Position numbers and translations under genes: made by a program
Notes under the pieces: model-generated
The model's input: only the letters and a program-made list of their open reading frames with translations
Told to the model about the DNA's origin: nothing
Database searches by the model: none
Part shown: positions 8,508 through 17,379 of the stretch, in pieces
Layout: each line of letters opens with the position of its first letter
How positions within the stretch are numbered: the first letter of the stretch is position 1
Assembly (NCBI GenBank): GCA_034408745.1
Contig: JAWXCM010000400.1
Span: forward strand, 8,163-72,162
DNA from: JAWXCM01 sp034408745
Lineage (GTDB): Bacteria; Acidobacteriota; Terriglobia; Bryobacterales; Bryobacteraceae
DNA length: 64,000 bases
Direction: 5' to 3'

Positions 8508-9892
8508 GGCATTTGTTTTCGGCGATGCTGATTGCCGCGAGCCTTCATGCACAAACGCCGGCCATTCATGTGGAAGACATCGTGGAATCTGTCCGCCAGC
8601 GTTACCCGTTGCTGCTGGCCGCTATGGCCGACCGCGACATCGCACAGGCGGATGTGCTGACGGCGGAAGGGCAGTTCGATCTGACGTTACGCAGCCGTCT
8701 GGATACCGATTCCATCGGCTTTTATGAGAACCGCCGTTTCGATTCCTGGGTAGAGCAGCCGCTGTCTTTTCAGGGCATGTCGTTCTACAGCGGCTATCGT
8801 CTGGGTGACGGAGCTTTCGCCCCGTATGACGGCAAGCTGGCAACGCGTTCGCTGGGCGAAATTCGTTCCGGCTTCCGGTTGCCGCTGTTGCGTGACCGCG
8901 AGATTGACAGCCGCCGCGGTGAACTGAGCAAGGCCAAAATCGGGCGGAAGATTGCGGACCTTTCCGTGGATCAGCAGAGGCTTGTGGTATTACAGACGGC
9001 GGTCTCGCGGTACTGGTCATGGGTGGCGCTGGGGCGCAGGCTTGGCATCACTCGCGAGGTGTTGCAGGTTGCTGAGGCTCGGCAGAAGCTGCTGGAGGAC
9101 GGCGTCCGCGAGGGCCAGTTGCCACGGATTGAGGCCATCGACAATCAGCGTGCGATCCTGCAGCGCCGTTCGGCGGCCGTGGAGGCGGAGCGCGGGTTTC
9201 AGCAGAGTTCCATCGAGCTGTCGTTGTTCTACCGCAATTCCAGCGGCTCGCCGGTTGTCCCGACCATGGAACAACTGCCTGGGCGGTTTCCCAACAGCGT
9301 AGCCGACCCTCCGCCGGATATTGAGGCCGACATAAAGACGGCTCTGCAGCGGCGCCCTGAGATCGGGAGGCTGGAGGCGCTTGCCGATCAGAACGAGGTG
9401 GACGTGCGGCTGGCGCGCAACGGGACCAAACCAGCCGTGAGCGTGGTGGCCGGCTTTGTAAGTGAGAGCGGCGACGGCGTGTCAGTCCGTCGCGGCCCAC
9501 AGGAGTTCAAGGCCGGACTGTCGTTCGATCTGCCGCTGCAAAATCGCTCGGCGCGAGGCAAACTGGCTGCCGTCCAGGCCAGGGCTCGGCAGGTGGGGAT
9601 TCGGCTTAACTTCCTTCGCGATCAGACGGCGGCTGAAGTTAAGGATGCGGCCAGCGCTGTGGCGGCGGCGCAGGAGCGGCTCCGGCTGCTCGGCGACGAG
9701 GTGGGGGTGAGCCGGGAACTGGAGGAAGCGGAACGGACTCGATTTGATGTTGGCGATGGCACGCTGTTTATGCTCAACCTCCGTGAACAGGCCACGATGG
9801 ATGCTGCTGTTCGCGAGGCGCTGGCGAACGCGGATTATCAGCGCGCCCTCGCGAGTTACGAGTACGCCACCGGAGCTTTGCTGAATCGGTAA
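8504..9892 (+). CDS. TolC-like outer-membrane efflux protein
   Basis: A 462-aa outer-membrane channel of the OEP family. It starts with a signal peptide (MRHLFSAMLIAASLHAQ) and shows the long amphipathic helices and two internal OEP repeats, the second beginning near IKTALQRRPEIGRLEALADQ. The sequence LRLLGDEVGVSRELEEAERT and the YEYATGALLNR end are typical. It completes an ABC-HlyD-TolC trio transcribed from the promoter at 5422-5451. No secreted substrate protein is encoded next to the trio. Its 3' end overlaps the trailing frame of a decayed cytochrome gene on the other strand. Confidence 0.9.
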   Translation: MRHLFSAMLIAASLHAQTPAIHVEDIVESVRQRYPLLLAAMADRDIAQADVLTAEGQFDLTLRSRLDTDSIGFYENRRFDSWVEQPLSFQGMSFYSGYRLGDGAFAPYDGKLATRSLGEIRSGFRLPLLRDREIDSRRGELSKAKIGRKIADLSVDQQRLVVLQTAVSRYWSWVALGRRLGITREVLQVAEARQKLLEDGVREGQLPRIEAIDNQRAILQRRSAAVEAERGFQQSSIELSLFYRNSSGSPVVPTMEQLPGRFPNSVADPPPDIEADIKTALQRRPEIGRLEALADQNEVDVRLARNGTKPAVSVVAGFVSESGDGVSVRRGPQEFKAGLSFDLPLQNRSARGKLAAVQARARQVGIRLNFLRDQTAAEVKDAASAVAAAQERLRLLGDEVGVSRELEEAERTRFDVGDGTLFMLNLREQATMDAAVREALANADYQRALASYEYATGALLNR

Positions 9893-10752
9893 TTCCAGCC
9901 GATGTACCGGTCTTCCCGGGCGGCCCCTCCACCGGCACATTGCGATGCCGCTGGAAGCGCTCGAGGAAATATTCGCGGGTCCACTTGCCGATTCCTGTGT
10001 CCGGGTCCGGCGTGATGTTGGCGCTCACCACCTGCACGTTGAGCGGCCTGATGCCGAACTTCATGCCTCCCGCCAGAAGCTTCGTGGGATCCTGCCGGCC
10101 CTTCTCCGACGGTGTATGGCACTCCGCGCATCCGCCGACCGTCACCAAATACTGCCCGTAACCCGAGTCGGTCTTCGGGACCGGCGGGACGGTGCCGTTC
10201 ACAGGCCGAGGCGCGCCTTTGATCAGCAGGTTGACAGGGAACGCGACTTCAGTGGGAGGCAGTGGATTGCGAACCGGCTTCAGCGTGTTCAGATAAGCTA
10301 CCAGGGACTCTGCATCCTCATCGCTCATCAGCCTGTAGTTGCCATACGGCATCATCGGGAACAGGGCGTGACCGTCGCGGCTGATGCCCTCGCGAATGGC
10401 GCGGATCTTCTCGCCGTCAGTCCAATTCCCAAGGCCTGTTTCGGGGTCGGAGGTGATGTTGCGGGCATAGATCTTGCACGGCAGGTCTTCCATGTCGAGA
10501 AACTGGCCGGAGCCGCGCGTCGCTTCCACCACGGGACGGAACTGCTTCGTCTCATCGGCCGGGGAGTGGCACCCGTCCGCAGTCCGCCAGGTTGAACAGG
10601 TACTGGCCTCGGGCAACGCGCTCCGGTGTCATCGCCACCCTGACGTCGCGCGCCGGCCGGCTGGCAGGCTGGCGTAGAGACAGATACGCGAACGCACCGC
10701 CAGGGACTGGAAGGGACACACCGAGCACTGCACCGACGAGCTTCTTCCACAT
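9774..10752 (-). pseudogene. diheme cytochrome c, frameshifted within the first heme motif
   Basis: The gene would encode a membrane-anchored cytochrome c: an N-terminal helix (MWKKLVGAVLGVSLPVPGGA), an anchor for two c-type domains, SDPETGLGNWTDGEKIRAIR and VGGCAECHTPSEKG (second heme, CAECH). The first heme motif is split: frame one reads ...LFNLADCGRVPLPGR and stops, while the downstream frame reads GCHSPADETKQ. Removing one G near 10573-10576 restores CGRCHSP. The C-terminal tail also lacks the expected helix and runs antisense into the TolC-like gene. It is either a pseudogene or, less likely, a sequencing error. Confidence 0.75.
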
Positions 10753-10757
10753 GGAAC

Positions 10758-10763
10758 GTTATA
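10758..10763 (-). promoter_or_regulatory. -10-like box before the decayed cytochrome gene
   Basis: TATAAC on the - strand (5 of 6 to consensus) lies 5 nt before the ATG at 10752, with no Shine-Dalgarno. It has the same leaderless spacing as other genes here. Confidence 0.3.
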
Positions 10764-10860
10764 TTCTCCGAACGAAAAAGTGACTTCAGCGATAGAACGC
10801 GCAAGGCAGGTCGTTCAAAAGTGTAGTGTCCGAGAAAAGGGCTGCAGTAATTGAGAATCT

Positions 10861-11190
10861 ATGCAAACCTGGAGCACGGCACGCCCCGTTTTCAAGCTCG
10901 ACATCACGCCGGACGAGCGGAAGCAGTTGCAACAGTGAGTCCGTGCATCAACCACAAGCTCGCGTGACACTCTCCGGGCTCGAATTATTCTGTTGCGGGC
11001 TGAAGGCAAGCGCGAAGCAGGCCACCTGAAGGATAAGGGGGGACGAGGCCGTAAGCCGTCATTGCCGGTCGAGAAGATCCAGCAGGTGGTGAGCGGGGTG
11101 ACCCAGCCTCCGAAGGGCCGTCTGCGATGGAGTGTGCGGACCATGGCCCGGCATGTGGGGATCTCGGATTTCGAGCCGCAGGGGGCCTCC
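10861..11190 (+). pseudogene. IS630-family transposase N-terminal remnant
   Basis: The + strand translation gives VFKLDITPDERKQLQQ, an in-frame TGA (ancestrally perhaps Trp), then VRASTTSSRDTLRARIILL and RAEGKREAGHLKDKGGRGRK, PSLPVEKIQQVV and WSVRTMARHVGIS. These segments match the N-terminal part of IS630-type transposases in order. The helix-turn-helix stretch between EGK and KDKGGRGRKPS is deleted, and the DDE catalytic domain is absent. I see no terminal inverted repeats, so only a dead fragment remains. It fills most of the 546-bp gap between the cytochrome and aldo/keto reductase genes; 10764-10860 holds nothing else I can identify. Confidence 0.7.
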
Positions 11191-11298
11191 GACCGCGCGA
11201 TTCATTTTTCAGAAGCCACCTTTATAGAGCAAGTTTGTCCTCGCTCTATCCCTCGAGTCACCTGGCATGATAAACTCTGCCGAGTCGGAGGATGAGAA

Positions 11299-12192
11299 AT
11301 GTCTATCTGTTCCAGACGTAATTTCCTGAAAACCGGGCTCGCAGCGGGAGCCGTCGCAGTAACCGGATCCCACCTGAATCTGCAGAGCGCGCCGAGCGGC
11401 GGCACAGCCACCGACTGGGTAACGCTGGGGAAGTCCGGAGTCAAGGTCACGCGACTGGCTTTCGGCACCGGAAGCAACAGCGGAAAGGTCCAGCGCGACC
11501 TCGGACAGGAAGAGTTCACCAAAACGGTCCGACACGCCTACGATCGTGGAATTCGCTTCTTTGAAACCGCGGAATCCTACGGCGAAATGCACAAAATGCT
11601 CGGGATCGCGCTGAAGGGCATCCCGCGCGACACCTACCGTCTGATGTCGAAAGTGACGACGCGTCCCGGCGTCAACCCGCAGGAAAAAATCGACGAACTA
11701 CGCAAACTCGCGCAGACCGACTACTTCGACGTAATGCTGCTGCACTACCAGCGCGCCGCCACCTGGCCCACCGACACTGCCGCCTGGCAGGACGGACTCC
11801 TGGAAGCCAAGCACAAGAAGGCGCTGGTCGGCCATGGCGCATCGGTTCACGGACTGCCCGCCCTGCGCCAGTTTCCGGGCAACAAGTGGCTGGAAGTCGC
11901 CATGATCCGCGTGAACCACAACGGCACCAAAATGGACGCCGAGGACTACAACACCCGCGGGCTCGGCAACGTACCCGAAGTGTTGACCCACGTGAAGCAG
12001 GTCCGCAAAGAAGGCATGGGCGTCGTCAGCATGAAGCTGGTAGGCGAAGGTGCATTCACCACCCGTGAAGACCGCCAGGCCGCCATGCGCTACGCCTTCA
12101 AAACCGCTGGTGTCGACTCGGTAACCGTCGGCTACAAGAACACCGCGGAAATCGACGAAGCCATCGACAACATCAGGCTCGCCCTCGCCTGA
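11299..12192 (+). CDS. Tat-exported aldo/keto reductase
   Basis: A 297-aa NADPH-dependent oxidoreductase with a twin-arginine signal (CSRRNFLKTGLAAGAVAVTG). The AKR fold is shown by LGKSGVKVTRLAFGTG, the catalytic Tyr region in FFETAESYGEMHKMLG, the lysine strand RLMSKVTTRP, the LLHY motif (usually LLH) at FDVMLLHYQRA, and the C-terminal VDSVTVGYKNTAEIDEAIDN. The start has GGAGG 7 nt upstream. Exported AKRs of this kind are common in acidobacteria and planctomycetes; the substrate is unknown. It is the only intact gene in a patch of decayed genes. Confidence 0.9.
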   Translation: MSICSRRNFLKTGLAAGAVAVTGSHLNLQSAPSGGTATDWVTLGKSGVKVTRLAFGTGSNSGKVQRDLGQEEFTKTVRHAYDRGIRFFETAESYGEMHKMLGIALKGIPRDTYRLMSKVTTRPGVNPQEKIDELRKLAQTDYFDVMLLHYQRAATWPTDTAAWQDGLLEAKHKKALVGHGASVHGLPALRQFPGNKWLEVAMIRVNHNGTKMDAEDYNTRGLGNVPEVLTHVKQVRKEGMGVVSMKLVGEGAFTTREDRQAAMRYAFKTAGVDSVTVGYKNTAEIDEAIDNIRLALA

Positions 12193-12198
12193 ACCGCG

Positions 12199-12710
12199 CT
12201 ACTTGCGCTTGCTGTAGAGCAGCGGCTTGTCGCCCCGCCAAAACGTCATCTGTAGTCCTGCGTCCGCACTCTTCAGGCGCTCATTCCGGAAGCGAAGCTG
12301 GGTGATGGCGTCGCCGTTAATCTCGAACCAGAACTCGCTGTCTGTCACGGCGACCTCAAAGGGTCCGGCGTCGATGTCGTACACAGGAACGTGGATCATG
12401 ACGAACCTGGCCGGACTTCCGCCCTCCAGCACAGCCAGTCCGTCCGATCCGGTCTTTGCCTGACTCGTGCCGGCGGCCGTTGTTACCTTCACCGCCAGGT
12501 GCCGGAGCTGTCGAGGATCACCGCACCAGGCTCCGCGTTCCATGTGCCACTGGCCGTGTAGTCTGCCGCGCCGTACGTGAAAAAGTATTCAAACGTGTGG
12601 TTTGATCTGGCTTCAAAAGCAGACCCGAGGCGGCCTCAGGCATGCTGAGTCTGTACTCTGAGGAAACGTCCTGGGCGGCGGCCGCCGCGATTACGATCCG
12701 CCGGCCCGCA
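12199..12710 (-). pseudogene. small secreted protein gene broken by several frameshifts
   Basis: Only the last 114 codons form an open frame (to TFWRGDKPLLYSKRK at 12199). Upstream, related protein sequence continues in other frames: YFFTYGAADYTASGTWNAEP then GAVILDSSGTWR, and further upstream VSSEYRLSMPEAASGLLLKP preceded by a signal-like IVIAAAAAQD. At least two frameshifts (near 12510 and 12590-12600) and probably a third near the start are needed to join them. The family is an uncharacterised lipoprotein-like group. It is convergent with the aldo/keto reductase (6-nt gap). Confidence 0.65.
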
Positions 12711-12715
12711 TCAGC

Positions 12716-14506
12716 TCAAAGCCCAAAACAAAGCACATTCGGCCCAGCCGCCACCGCGACATACTGCTTCCCCTGGTAGACAAACGTCATCGGCGAGGCC
12801 TTCATCCGCACGTTGGTCGGAAAGCTCCAGAGCGACTTCCCGTTCCGCTGGTCCACCGCCGTAAACCCGCCATTCGGCTGCCCATAAAACAACAGCCCGC
12901 CAGCCGTAGCCATCACCCCTGACCACGTCTTCGCCCGCGCCGGACCCTCCTGCGGAATCTCCCACGCGATCTCGCCCGTTTCCACATTAAGCGCCCGCAG
13001 AAAGCGCTGGCCAGTCTGGTCTGGATACCCGGTCGGCTTGCCCGTACACTCCTCCAGCGAGATCAGGTAATAGAAACCGGTCATCGGCGAATAGGCGGTA
13101 GCGTCCCAGTTCGCCGCGTCGCTGGGGCAGCCCCGCGGGTCCACGACCACCGGCCTTCCGTCGGCCCCAATCGACGAGGCCCAGTCCACCCGCCGCAGAA
13201 ACGGCTTCGCCAGCAGGACCTTCCCGTTCGTTCGGTCCAGCACGTAGAAGAACCCGTTCCGGTCCGCATGGAGCAGCAGCTTCGACGCCTTCCCCTGATA
13301 CACCCGGTCCACCAGCACGTTCGGCTCGTTCGCATCACGGTCCTTCACATCGTGCGGCGTGAACTGGTAGTGCCACTTAATCCGCCCCGTCTTCCCGTCC
13401 AGCGCCAGCACGCAGTTGGTATACAGGTTGTCGCCCGGCCGGTCCTTGTCGTCACTGTCCGGCCACGGATTCCCCGTCGCCCAGTACAGCGTGTCCGAGC
13501 TCGCATCATACGACCCGGTCAGCCACGTCGCGCCGCCCCCGCCCACTGGCTCCGAGCCCTTCCACGTTTCGATTCCAGGCTCCCCTCGAGCAGGAACAGT
13601 CCACGTCCGCCACGCCAGTGCACCCGAGTCGGGTTTGTACGCTGCCACAAACCCGCGAATCCCGTGATCGCCACCCGCCACGCCAGCCACCACCGTGTCA
13701 TTCACGATCATCGGCGCCACGGTCCCGCCGTACGGCTGCTTCTCGTTCTCCGCCGGCACAAGCTTCGTCTCCCACACCAGCCGCCCGGTCGACCGGTCGA
13801 GCGCCAGCAGGTGCGCGTTGTCCGTGACGAAAAACACCTTGTCCCGCAGAATCGCGACACCTCGATTCGTCCCAAGCCTCGCGTCGCCCGTCAGCCCCGG
13901 CGACCCCGCGCGAGAGTAATGCCAGATGGCGCCGCCCGTCAGCGCATCGAGGGCGAACACCTGGTTCGGTCCAGTGATGTACAACACGCCATCGGCGGCC
14001 AGCGGCGTCATTTCCAGACCGAAATGCGAGATCGGAAAGACCCACTTCAGTTTCAGCGACGCGACATTCGCGGTGGTAATCTGCTTCAGCGGACTGAACC
14101 GGTTGCCCGAATCGTTCCCGTTGTACGTCATCCAGTCGCCCGGCTGCGGCTCGCCCCAGCCGATCTTGCGCTTTGGCTCTACCGTCGTCACTGGCCCCAC
14201 AATCGTGTCGTTATTGATCCGCTTGAGGTAGCGAGCCAGCGCCACCAGATCCGCCGCCGGAAGGTCGCCGAACGCGGGCATTCCGGCACCCACGTTGCCT
14301 CGCTCCAGATACGCCCTCAGCTGGTCCGGCGACTGCGCCGCCACCCGCGGATTCATCGCGAGCCCCGGCCCCTGAGCCGACCCGCGAGCGTCGTCCCCAT
14401 GACACGCCGCGCATCGTTTGCCAAACACCGGCGTCAGTTGAGGCTGCGCCACCAGGACCTGTCCCAGCACCACCACACCAAGACAAACTACGGCCAGTCG
14501 AATCAA
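12716..14506 (-). CDS. PQQ-dependent dehydrogenase with N-terminal cytochrome c domain
   Basis: A 596-aa periplasmic quinoprotein. After a signal peptide (to about residue 20) there is a cytochrome c domain with CAACH at residues 32-36 and the distal Met in GAGMPAFGDLP. The rest (~115-596) is an eight-bladed beta-propeller with PQQ tryptophan-docking repeats such as SLKLKWVFPI, GGAIWHYSRAG, TGRIKWHYQFTPHD and GKSLWSFPTNVRMKASPMTF. It oxidises an alcohol or sugar and passes electrons to its own heme. Fusion with the heme at the N-terminus is the reverse of classical quinohemoprotein alcohol dehydrogenases. Start is TTG 14506 with GGAG 8 nt upstream. Confidence 0.9.
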   Translation of the reverse strand: MIRLAVVCLGVVVLGQVLVAQPQLTPVFGKRCAACHGDDARGSAQGPGLAMNPRVAAQSPDQLRAYLERGNVGAGMPAFGDLPAADLVALARYLKRINNDTIVGPVTTVEPKRKIGWGEPQPGDWMTYNGNDSGNRFSPLKQITTANVASLKLKWVFPISHFGLEMTPLAADGVLYITGPNQVFALDALTGGAIWHYSRAGSPGLTGDARLGTNRGVAILRDKVFFVTDNAHLLALDRSTGRLVWETKLVPAENEKQPYGGTVAPMIVNDTVVAGVAGGDHGIRGFVAAYKPDSGALAWRTWTVPARGEPGIETWKGSEPVGGGGATWLTGSYDASSDTLYWATGNPWPDSDDKDRPGDNLYTNCVLALDGKTGRIKWHYQFTPHDVKDRDANEPNVLVDRVYQGKASKLLLHADRNGFFYVLDRTNGKVLLAKPFLRRVDWASSIGADGRPVVVDPRGCPSDAANWDATAYSPMTGFYYLISLEECTGKPTGYPDQTGQRFLRALNVETGEIAWEIPQEGPARAKTWSGVMATAGGLLFYGQPNGGFTAVDQRNGKSLWSFPTNVRMKASPMTFVYQGKQYVAVAAGPNVLCFGL

Positions 14507-14530
14507 ATCGCTAACTCCATTTCGACCATA

Positions 14531-15910
14531 CTAAGGCGTCGTGTAGAACTGCAGCCGGTGCTCTTCGGCGAACTGCTGCAACCGTTGGGCGACCTCCGGA
14601 AACTTGCCAATCACGTTGTCCTTCTCGAACGGGTCTGCTTCCATGTCGAACAGCGAAAGCTCGATCCTGGCCTGACGGAACTTGCCAGCTTTGCCATCGT
14701 TGCCCGGAGCCTCCAGCGTACGGTAGGCATGCGGAAGGTGCAGCTTCCAGCGCCCGTCGCCGCTGATCACACCCTCAAACACCTGCCCGGTGGAAAACGC
14801 ATAATACTTGTGAGGATTCTGCGCCCCTGGTTTGTCGACAATCAGATCCCACACATCCATCCCGTCGATCCCGTTCGTCGGAAGCTTCGCTCCCGCCAGC
14901 CGCGCCACCGTAGGCAGAACGTCAATCGTGCACATCGTCCGCTTCGACACGCCGCCCGCTTTGATCTTGCCGGGGTAGCGCATTATGCACGCGCTGCGCG
15001 TCCCGCCGTCGAAGCCCGTGCCCTTGGCCTCGCGGAACGGAGTGCTACCCGCGTGGTTCCCGTAGGATGTCCACGGGCCGTTGTCCGACGTCATGATTAC
15101 CAGCGTGTTGTCTTCGAGGCCCGTCTCCTTCAGCGTCTTCAGGATCTCCCCGACCGACCAGTCGAGCTCCATCATCACGTCGCCATACACTCCGGCTCCG
15201 GACTTACCCGCAAACTTCTCGCTCCGGAAGATGGGGACGTGCGGCATCGAGTGCGGCACGTACAGCAGAAATGGGTTCGATTTGTTCCGGCGGATGAAGT
15301 CGACCGCGTGCTCGGTATACCAGGTGGTGAGCATCGGCTGCTCCTTCGCCGTCATCCGCTCCACCTTGACCTTCCCGTTCTCCCAAAACTGCAGCGGAGC
15401 CTTGTAGTTACCGGGATTCTCCGGGTGGAACTCCCACATATCGTTCGAATACATCAGCCCGCAGGACTCGTCGAAGCCACGGGCCGGAGGACGCGTCTCC
15501 GGCTGGTCACCCAGGTGCCACTTACCGAACACAGCCGTTCGATACCCCGCCGCCCTGCAAACTTCACCCATCGTGGCAAAGCCCGGATCAAGACCTCGAG
15601 CACCCGGCGGATGTGCTCCGAATACCTTCGTCCTGCCCGGATAGCACCCCGTCATCAGCGCGGATCGAGACGCCGAACAGATGGCCTGAGGCACGTAGAA
15701 ATTGCGGAACTGGCAGCCTTGCGAGGCCAGTCTCTCCACGTTCGGCGTGGCATAAGGCGTCTTCCCAAACGGCCGAAAATCAGCGTACCCGGAATCGTCC
15801 AGGAAGATGATTACGATGTTGGGCTTCTGGCCCCCTGCCTGGCTCGCCGGCAGCCACGCTGCGCCAGCGCCAAGTGCCGCTGTCTGCCGAACGAAATCTC
15901 TGCGGTTCAT
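14531..15910 (-). CDS. Tat-exported sulfatase
   Basis: A 459-aa sulfatase starting MNRRDFVRQTAALGAGAAWL (twin-arginine signal). Metal-binding IIFLDDSGYADFRPFG is followed by the formylglycine site CSASRSALMTG near residue 77 (CxAxR variant), GKWHLG, and the C-terminal metal site IMTSDNGPW. It differs from the sulfatase at 2217 in the active-site motif (Ala in place of Pro), so the two are not recent copies. The frame is open to 16267, but only the ATG at 15910 gives the signal peptide. It lies 24 nt after the PQQ dehydrogenase start on the same strand. Confidence 0.93.
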   Translation of the reverse strand: MNRRDFVRQTAALGAGAAWLPASQAGGQKPNIVIIFLDDSGYADFRPFGKTPYATPNVERLASQGCQFRNFYVPQAICSASRSALMTGCYPGRTKVFGAHPPGARGLDPGFATMGEVCRAAGYRTAVFGKWHLGDQPETRPPARGFDESCGLMYSNDMWEFHPENPGNYKAPLQFWENGKVKVERMTAKEQPMLTTWYTEHAVDFIRRNKSNPFLLYVPHSMPHVPIFRSEKFAGKSGAGVYGDVMMELDWSVGEILKTLKETGLEDNTLVIMTSDNGPWTSYGNHAGSTPFREAKGTGFDGGTRSACIMRYPGKIKAGGVSKRTMCTIDVLPTVARLAGAKLPTNGIDGMDVWDLIVDKPGAQNPHKYYAFSTGQVFEGVISGDGRWKLHLPHAYRTLEAPGNDGKAGKFRQARIELSLFDMEADPFEKDNVIGKFPEVAQRLQQFAEEHRLQFYTTP

Positions 15911-15950
15911 GATGTCCCTTCCGTGAAAACAAACATCATATCCCGGGTCC

Positions 15951-17105
15951 CTACAGCAGCGGAACCTCCACCTCGGCGCCCTTACGGTCCGCCGAGACAT
16001 ACCCCGCGTAGATCGCCAGAGTCGTGTCGATGGCCAGGTCCAGGTCGCACTCCGGCTGCCTTCCTTCGCGCATGCATGCGACAAAATCGTGCATTTCATG
16101 CAATTGTCCGTTGCTCCAGCCAAACTCCGGATACGCCGGAATCCACCCCTCGTTGGAACTGATCTTCTCCACCAGATCCATCCCCTCGAATTCCTTCTTA
16201 TTCGGGCTGTACAAATCCACCACGTGCACCGGCTGAATGTGGCAGCGAGTCCGGTGATTATTCGCAAATACGTCTACAAAATCGTAGACGCCACCCAGCA
16301 CCAGTTCACTCGTCATGATGTCAGCCACCGTGCCGTCCTCGAACACCACGTGCAGAAAGGCGTAATCCTCGCCGTCCTGATAGTGGTTCCGCAGATAGCC
16401 ACGGTCCTCAAACGCCGGCAGCTTCGTGATCGAGTGCGTGCGGCACGTCACCGCAGCTGGCCGAATCGCCCGCCCATACCGGGCCATGCCCTCTTTGCGC
16501 TTCAGATACAGCACCCCGCCCAGCGGATGGCACCCCTTGCCGATCAGCGACCCGCCGCCCGATTCGCTCCACACGCCGTACACGGGCGAATGCGACCCAG
16601 AGTGCGATTCCTCCGCCGTCATGCGAAGGATCTGCGCCTTCGACGCCTCAATGATCTGCCGCTCCCGCTGCACCGACGGGGCATAAATATAATTCTCCGC
16701 GTACCCGAGAATAATCCCCGCCGCTTTCACTTCGTCCCGCAATTCCCGCAATTCCGCCGTCACAGCCGCCAGCATTTCTTCTTTCCGATACTGCTCCGGC
16801 GAACCGAAGAATCCATGGAACGGCTTCTCCACAATCACATGCTTGCCCGCCGCCGCCGCCGCGCGAATCAGCGGCGCGTGGGAAGAGGGCGGGGAACAGA
16901 CGTCCAGCACGTCGATGTGCGGCAGCATCTCTTCCACCGTCGCAAAAGCCGGAACCCCAAACTCCCGCTCAAACGCCTCTCGCGAAGCTTGTCGCGGACT
17001 GGTAACGCCGGTGGCCACCACCGGCAGCCCCCGCAGATTCTTGTAATGGAACTTTGCCGCGAAACCCGATCCCGCGATACCAATTCTCAGCTTTGCGTCG
17101 CTCAT
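15951..17105 (-). CDS. Gfo/Idh/MocA-family oxidoreductase
   Basis: A 384-aa cytosolic NAD(P)-dependent sugar oxidoreductase. The Rossmann motif is GIAGSGFAAKFHYKNL at the N-terminus, followed by DVCSPPSSHAPLIRAAAAAG and the family signature VIVEKPFHG (EKP) near residue 95. The C-terminal domain has the substrate-binding GKGCHPLGGVLYL region. It lies 40 nt upstream of the sulfatase on the same strand, so co-expression with sulfatase and PQQ dehydrogenase is likely; together they suggest use of a sulfated or oxidised sugar, which is an inference. Confidence 0.9.
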   Translation of the reverse strand: MSDAKLRIGIAGSGFAAKFHYKNLRGLPVVATGVTSPRQASREAFEREFGVPAFATVEEMLPHIDVLDVCSPPSSHAPLIRAAAAAGKHVIVEKPFHGFFGSPEQYRKEEMLAAVTAELRELRDEVKAAGIILGYAENYIYAPSVQRERQIIEASKAQILRMTAEESHSGSHSPVYGVWSESGGGSLIGKGCHPLGGVLYLKRKEGMARYGRAIRPAAVTCRTHSITKLPAFEDRGYLRNHYQDGEDYAFLHVVFEDGTVADIMTSELVLGGVYDFVDVFANNHRTRCHIQPVHVVDLYSPNKKEFEGMDLVEKISSNEGWIPAYPEFGWSNGQLHEMHDFVACMREGRQPECDLDLAIDTTLAIYAGYVSADRKGAEVEVPLL

Positions 17106-17379
17106 GTGGATAGGAACAACTTACCGCGACCGCCACGGAGTCCATACAAGTGATTCGGCAATCCTGCAAGCGGGCCAAGGCGACCACCGCCCAGTCCGGG
17201 CGTGCGCGTGCGTGGGATCCACTCGCGCTTAGAAGCGCACTTGCTGACTAACTCACATGAGTTGCGGCCATTACATCAAGGTCTCGATCTCGGAGTCAAG
17301 GTGGTTTCGATCAGCGAAACGTCTGCTATTCAGGCAAGCCTGGCGGGTCGGCTACCTTGAAGTCAGGAGCCCAGTTCAC
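17106..17379. other. divergent intergenic region with a small palindrome
   Basis: No gene is seen. The region separates the Gfo/Idh/MocA gene (leftward) from threonine aldolase (rightward). It contains AACTCA-CA-TGAGTT at 17250-17263, a 6-bp inverted repeat that could bind a regulator, and AGGAG at 17364-17368, 11 nt before the aldolase TTG start. Confidence 0.4.

Noticed and set aside
13268..16162. 964-codon open frame on the + strand, opposite the PQQ dehydrogenase and sulfatase
   Set aside because: It spans two well-supported genes on the other strand, is very rich in Arg, Pro and His, and has no domain; a typical shadow frame in high-GC DNA.
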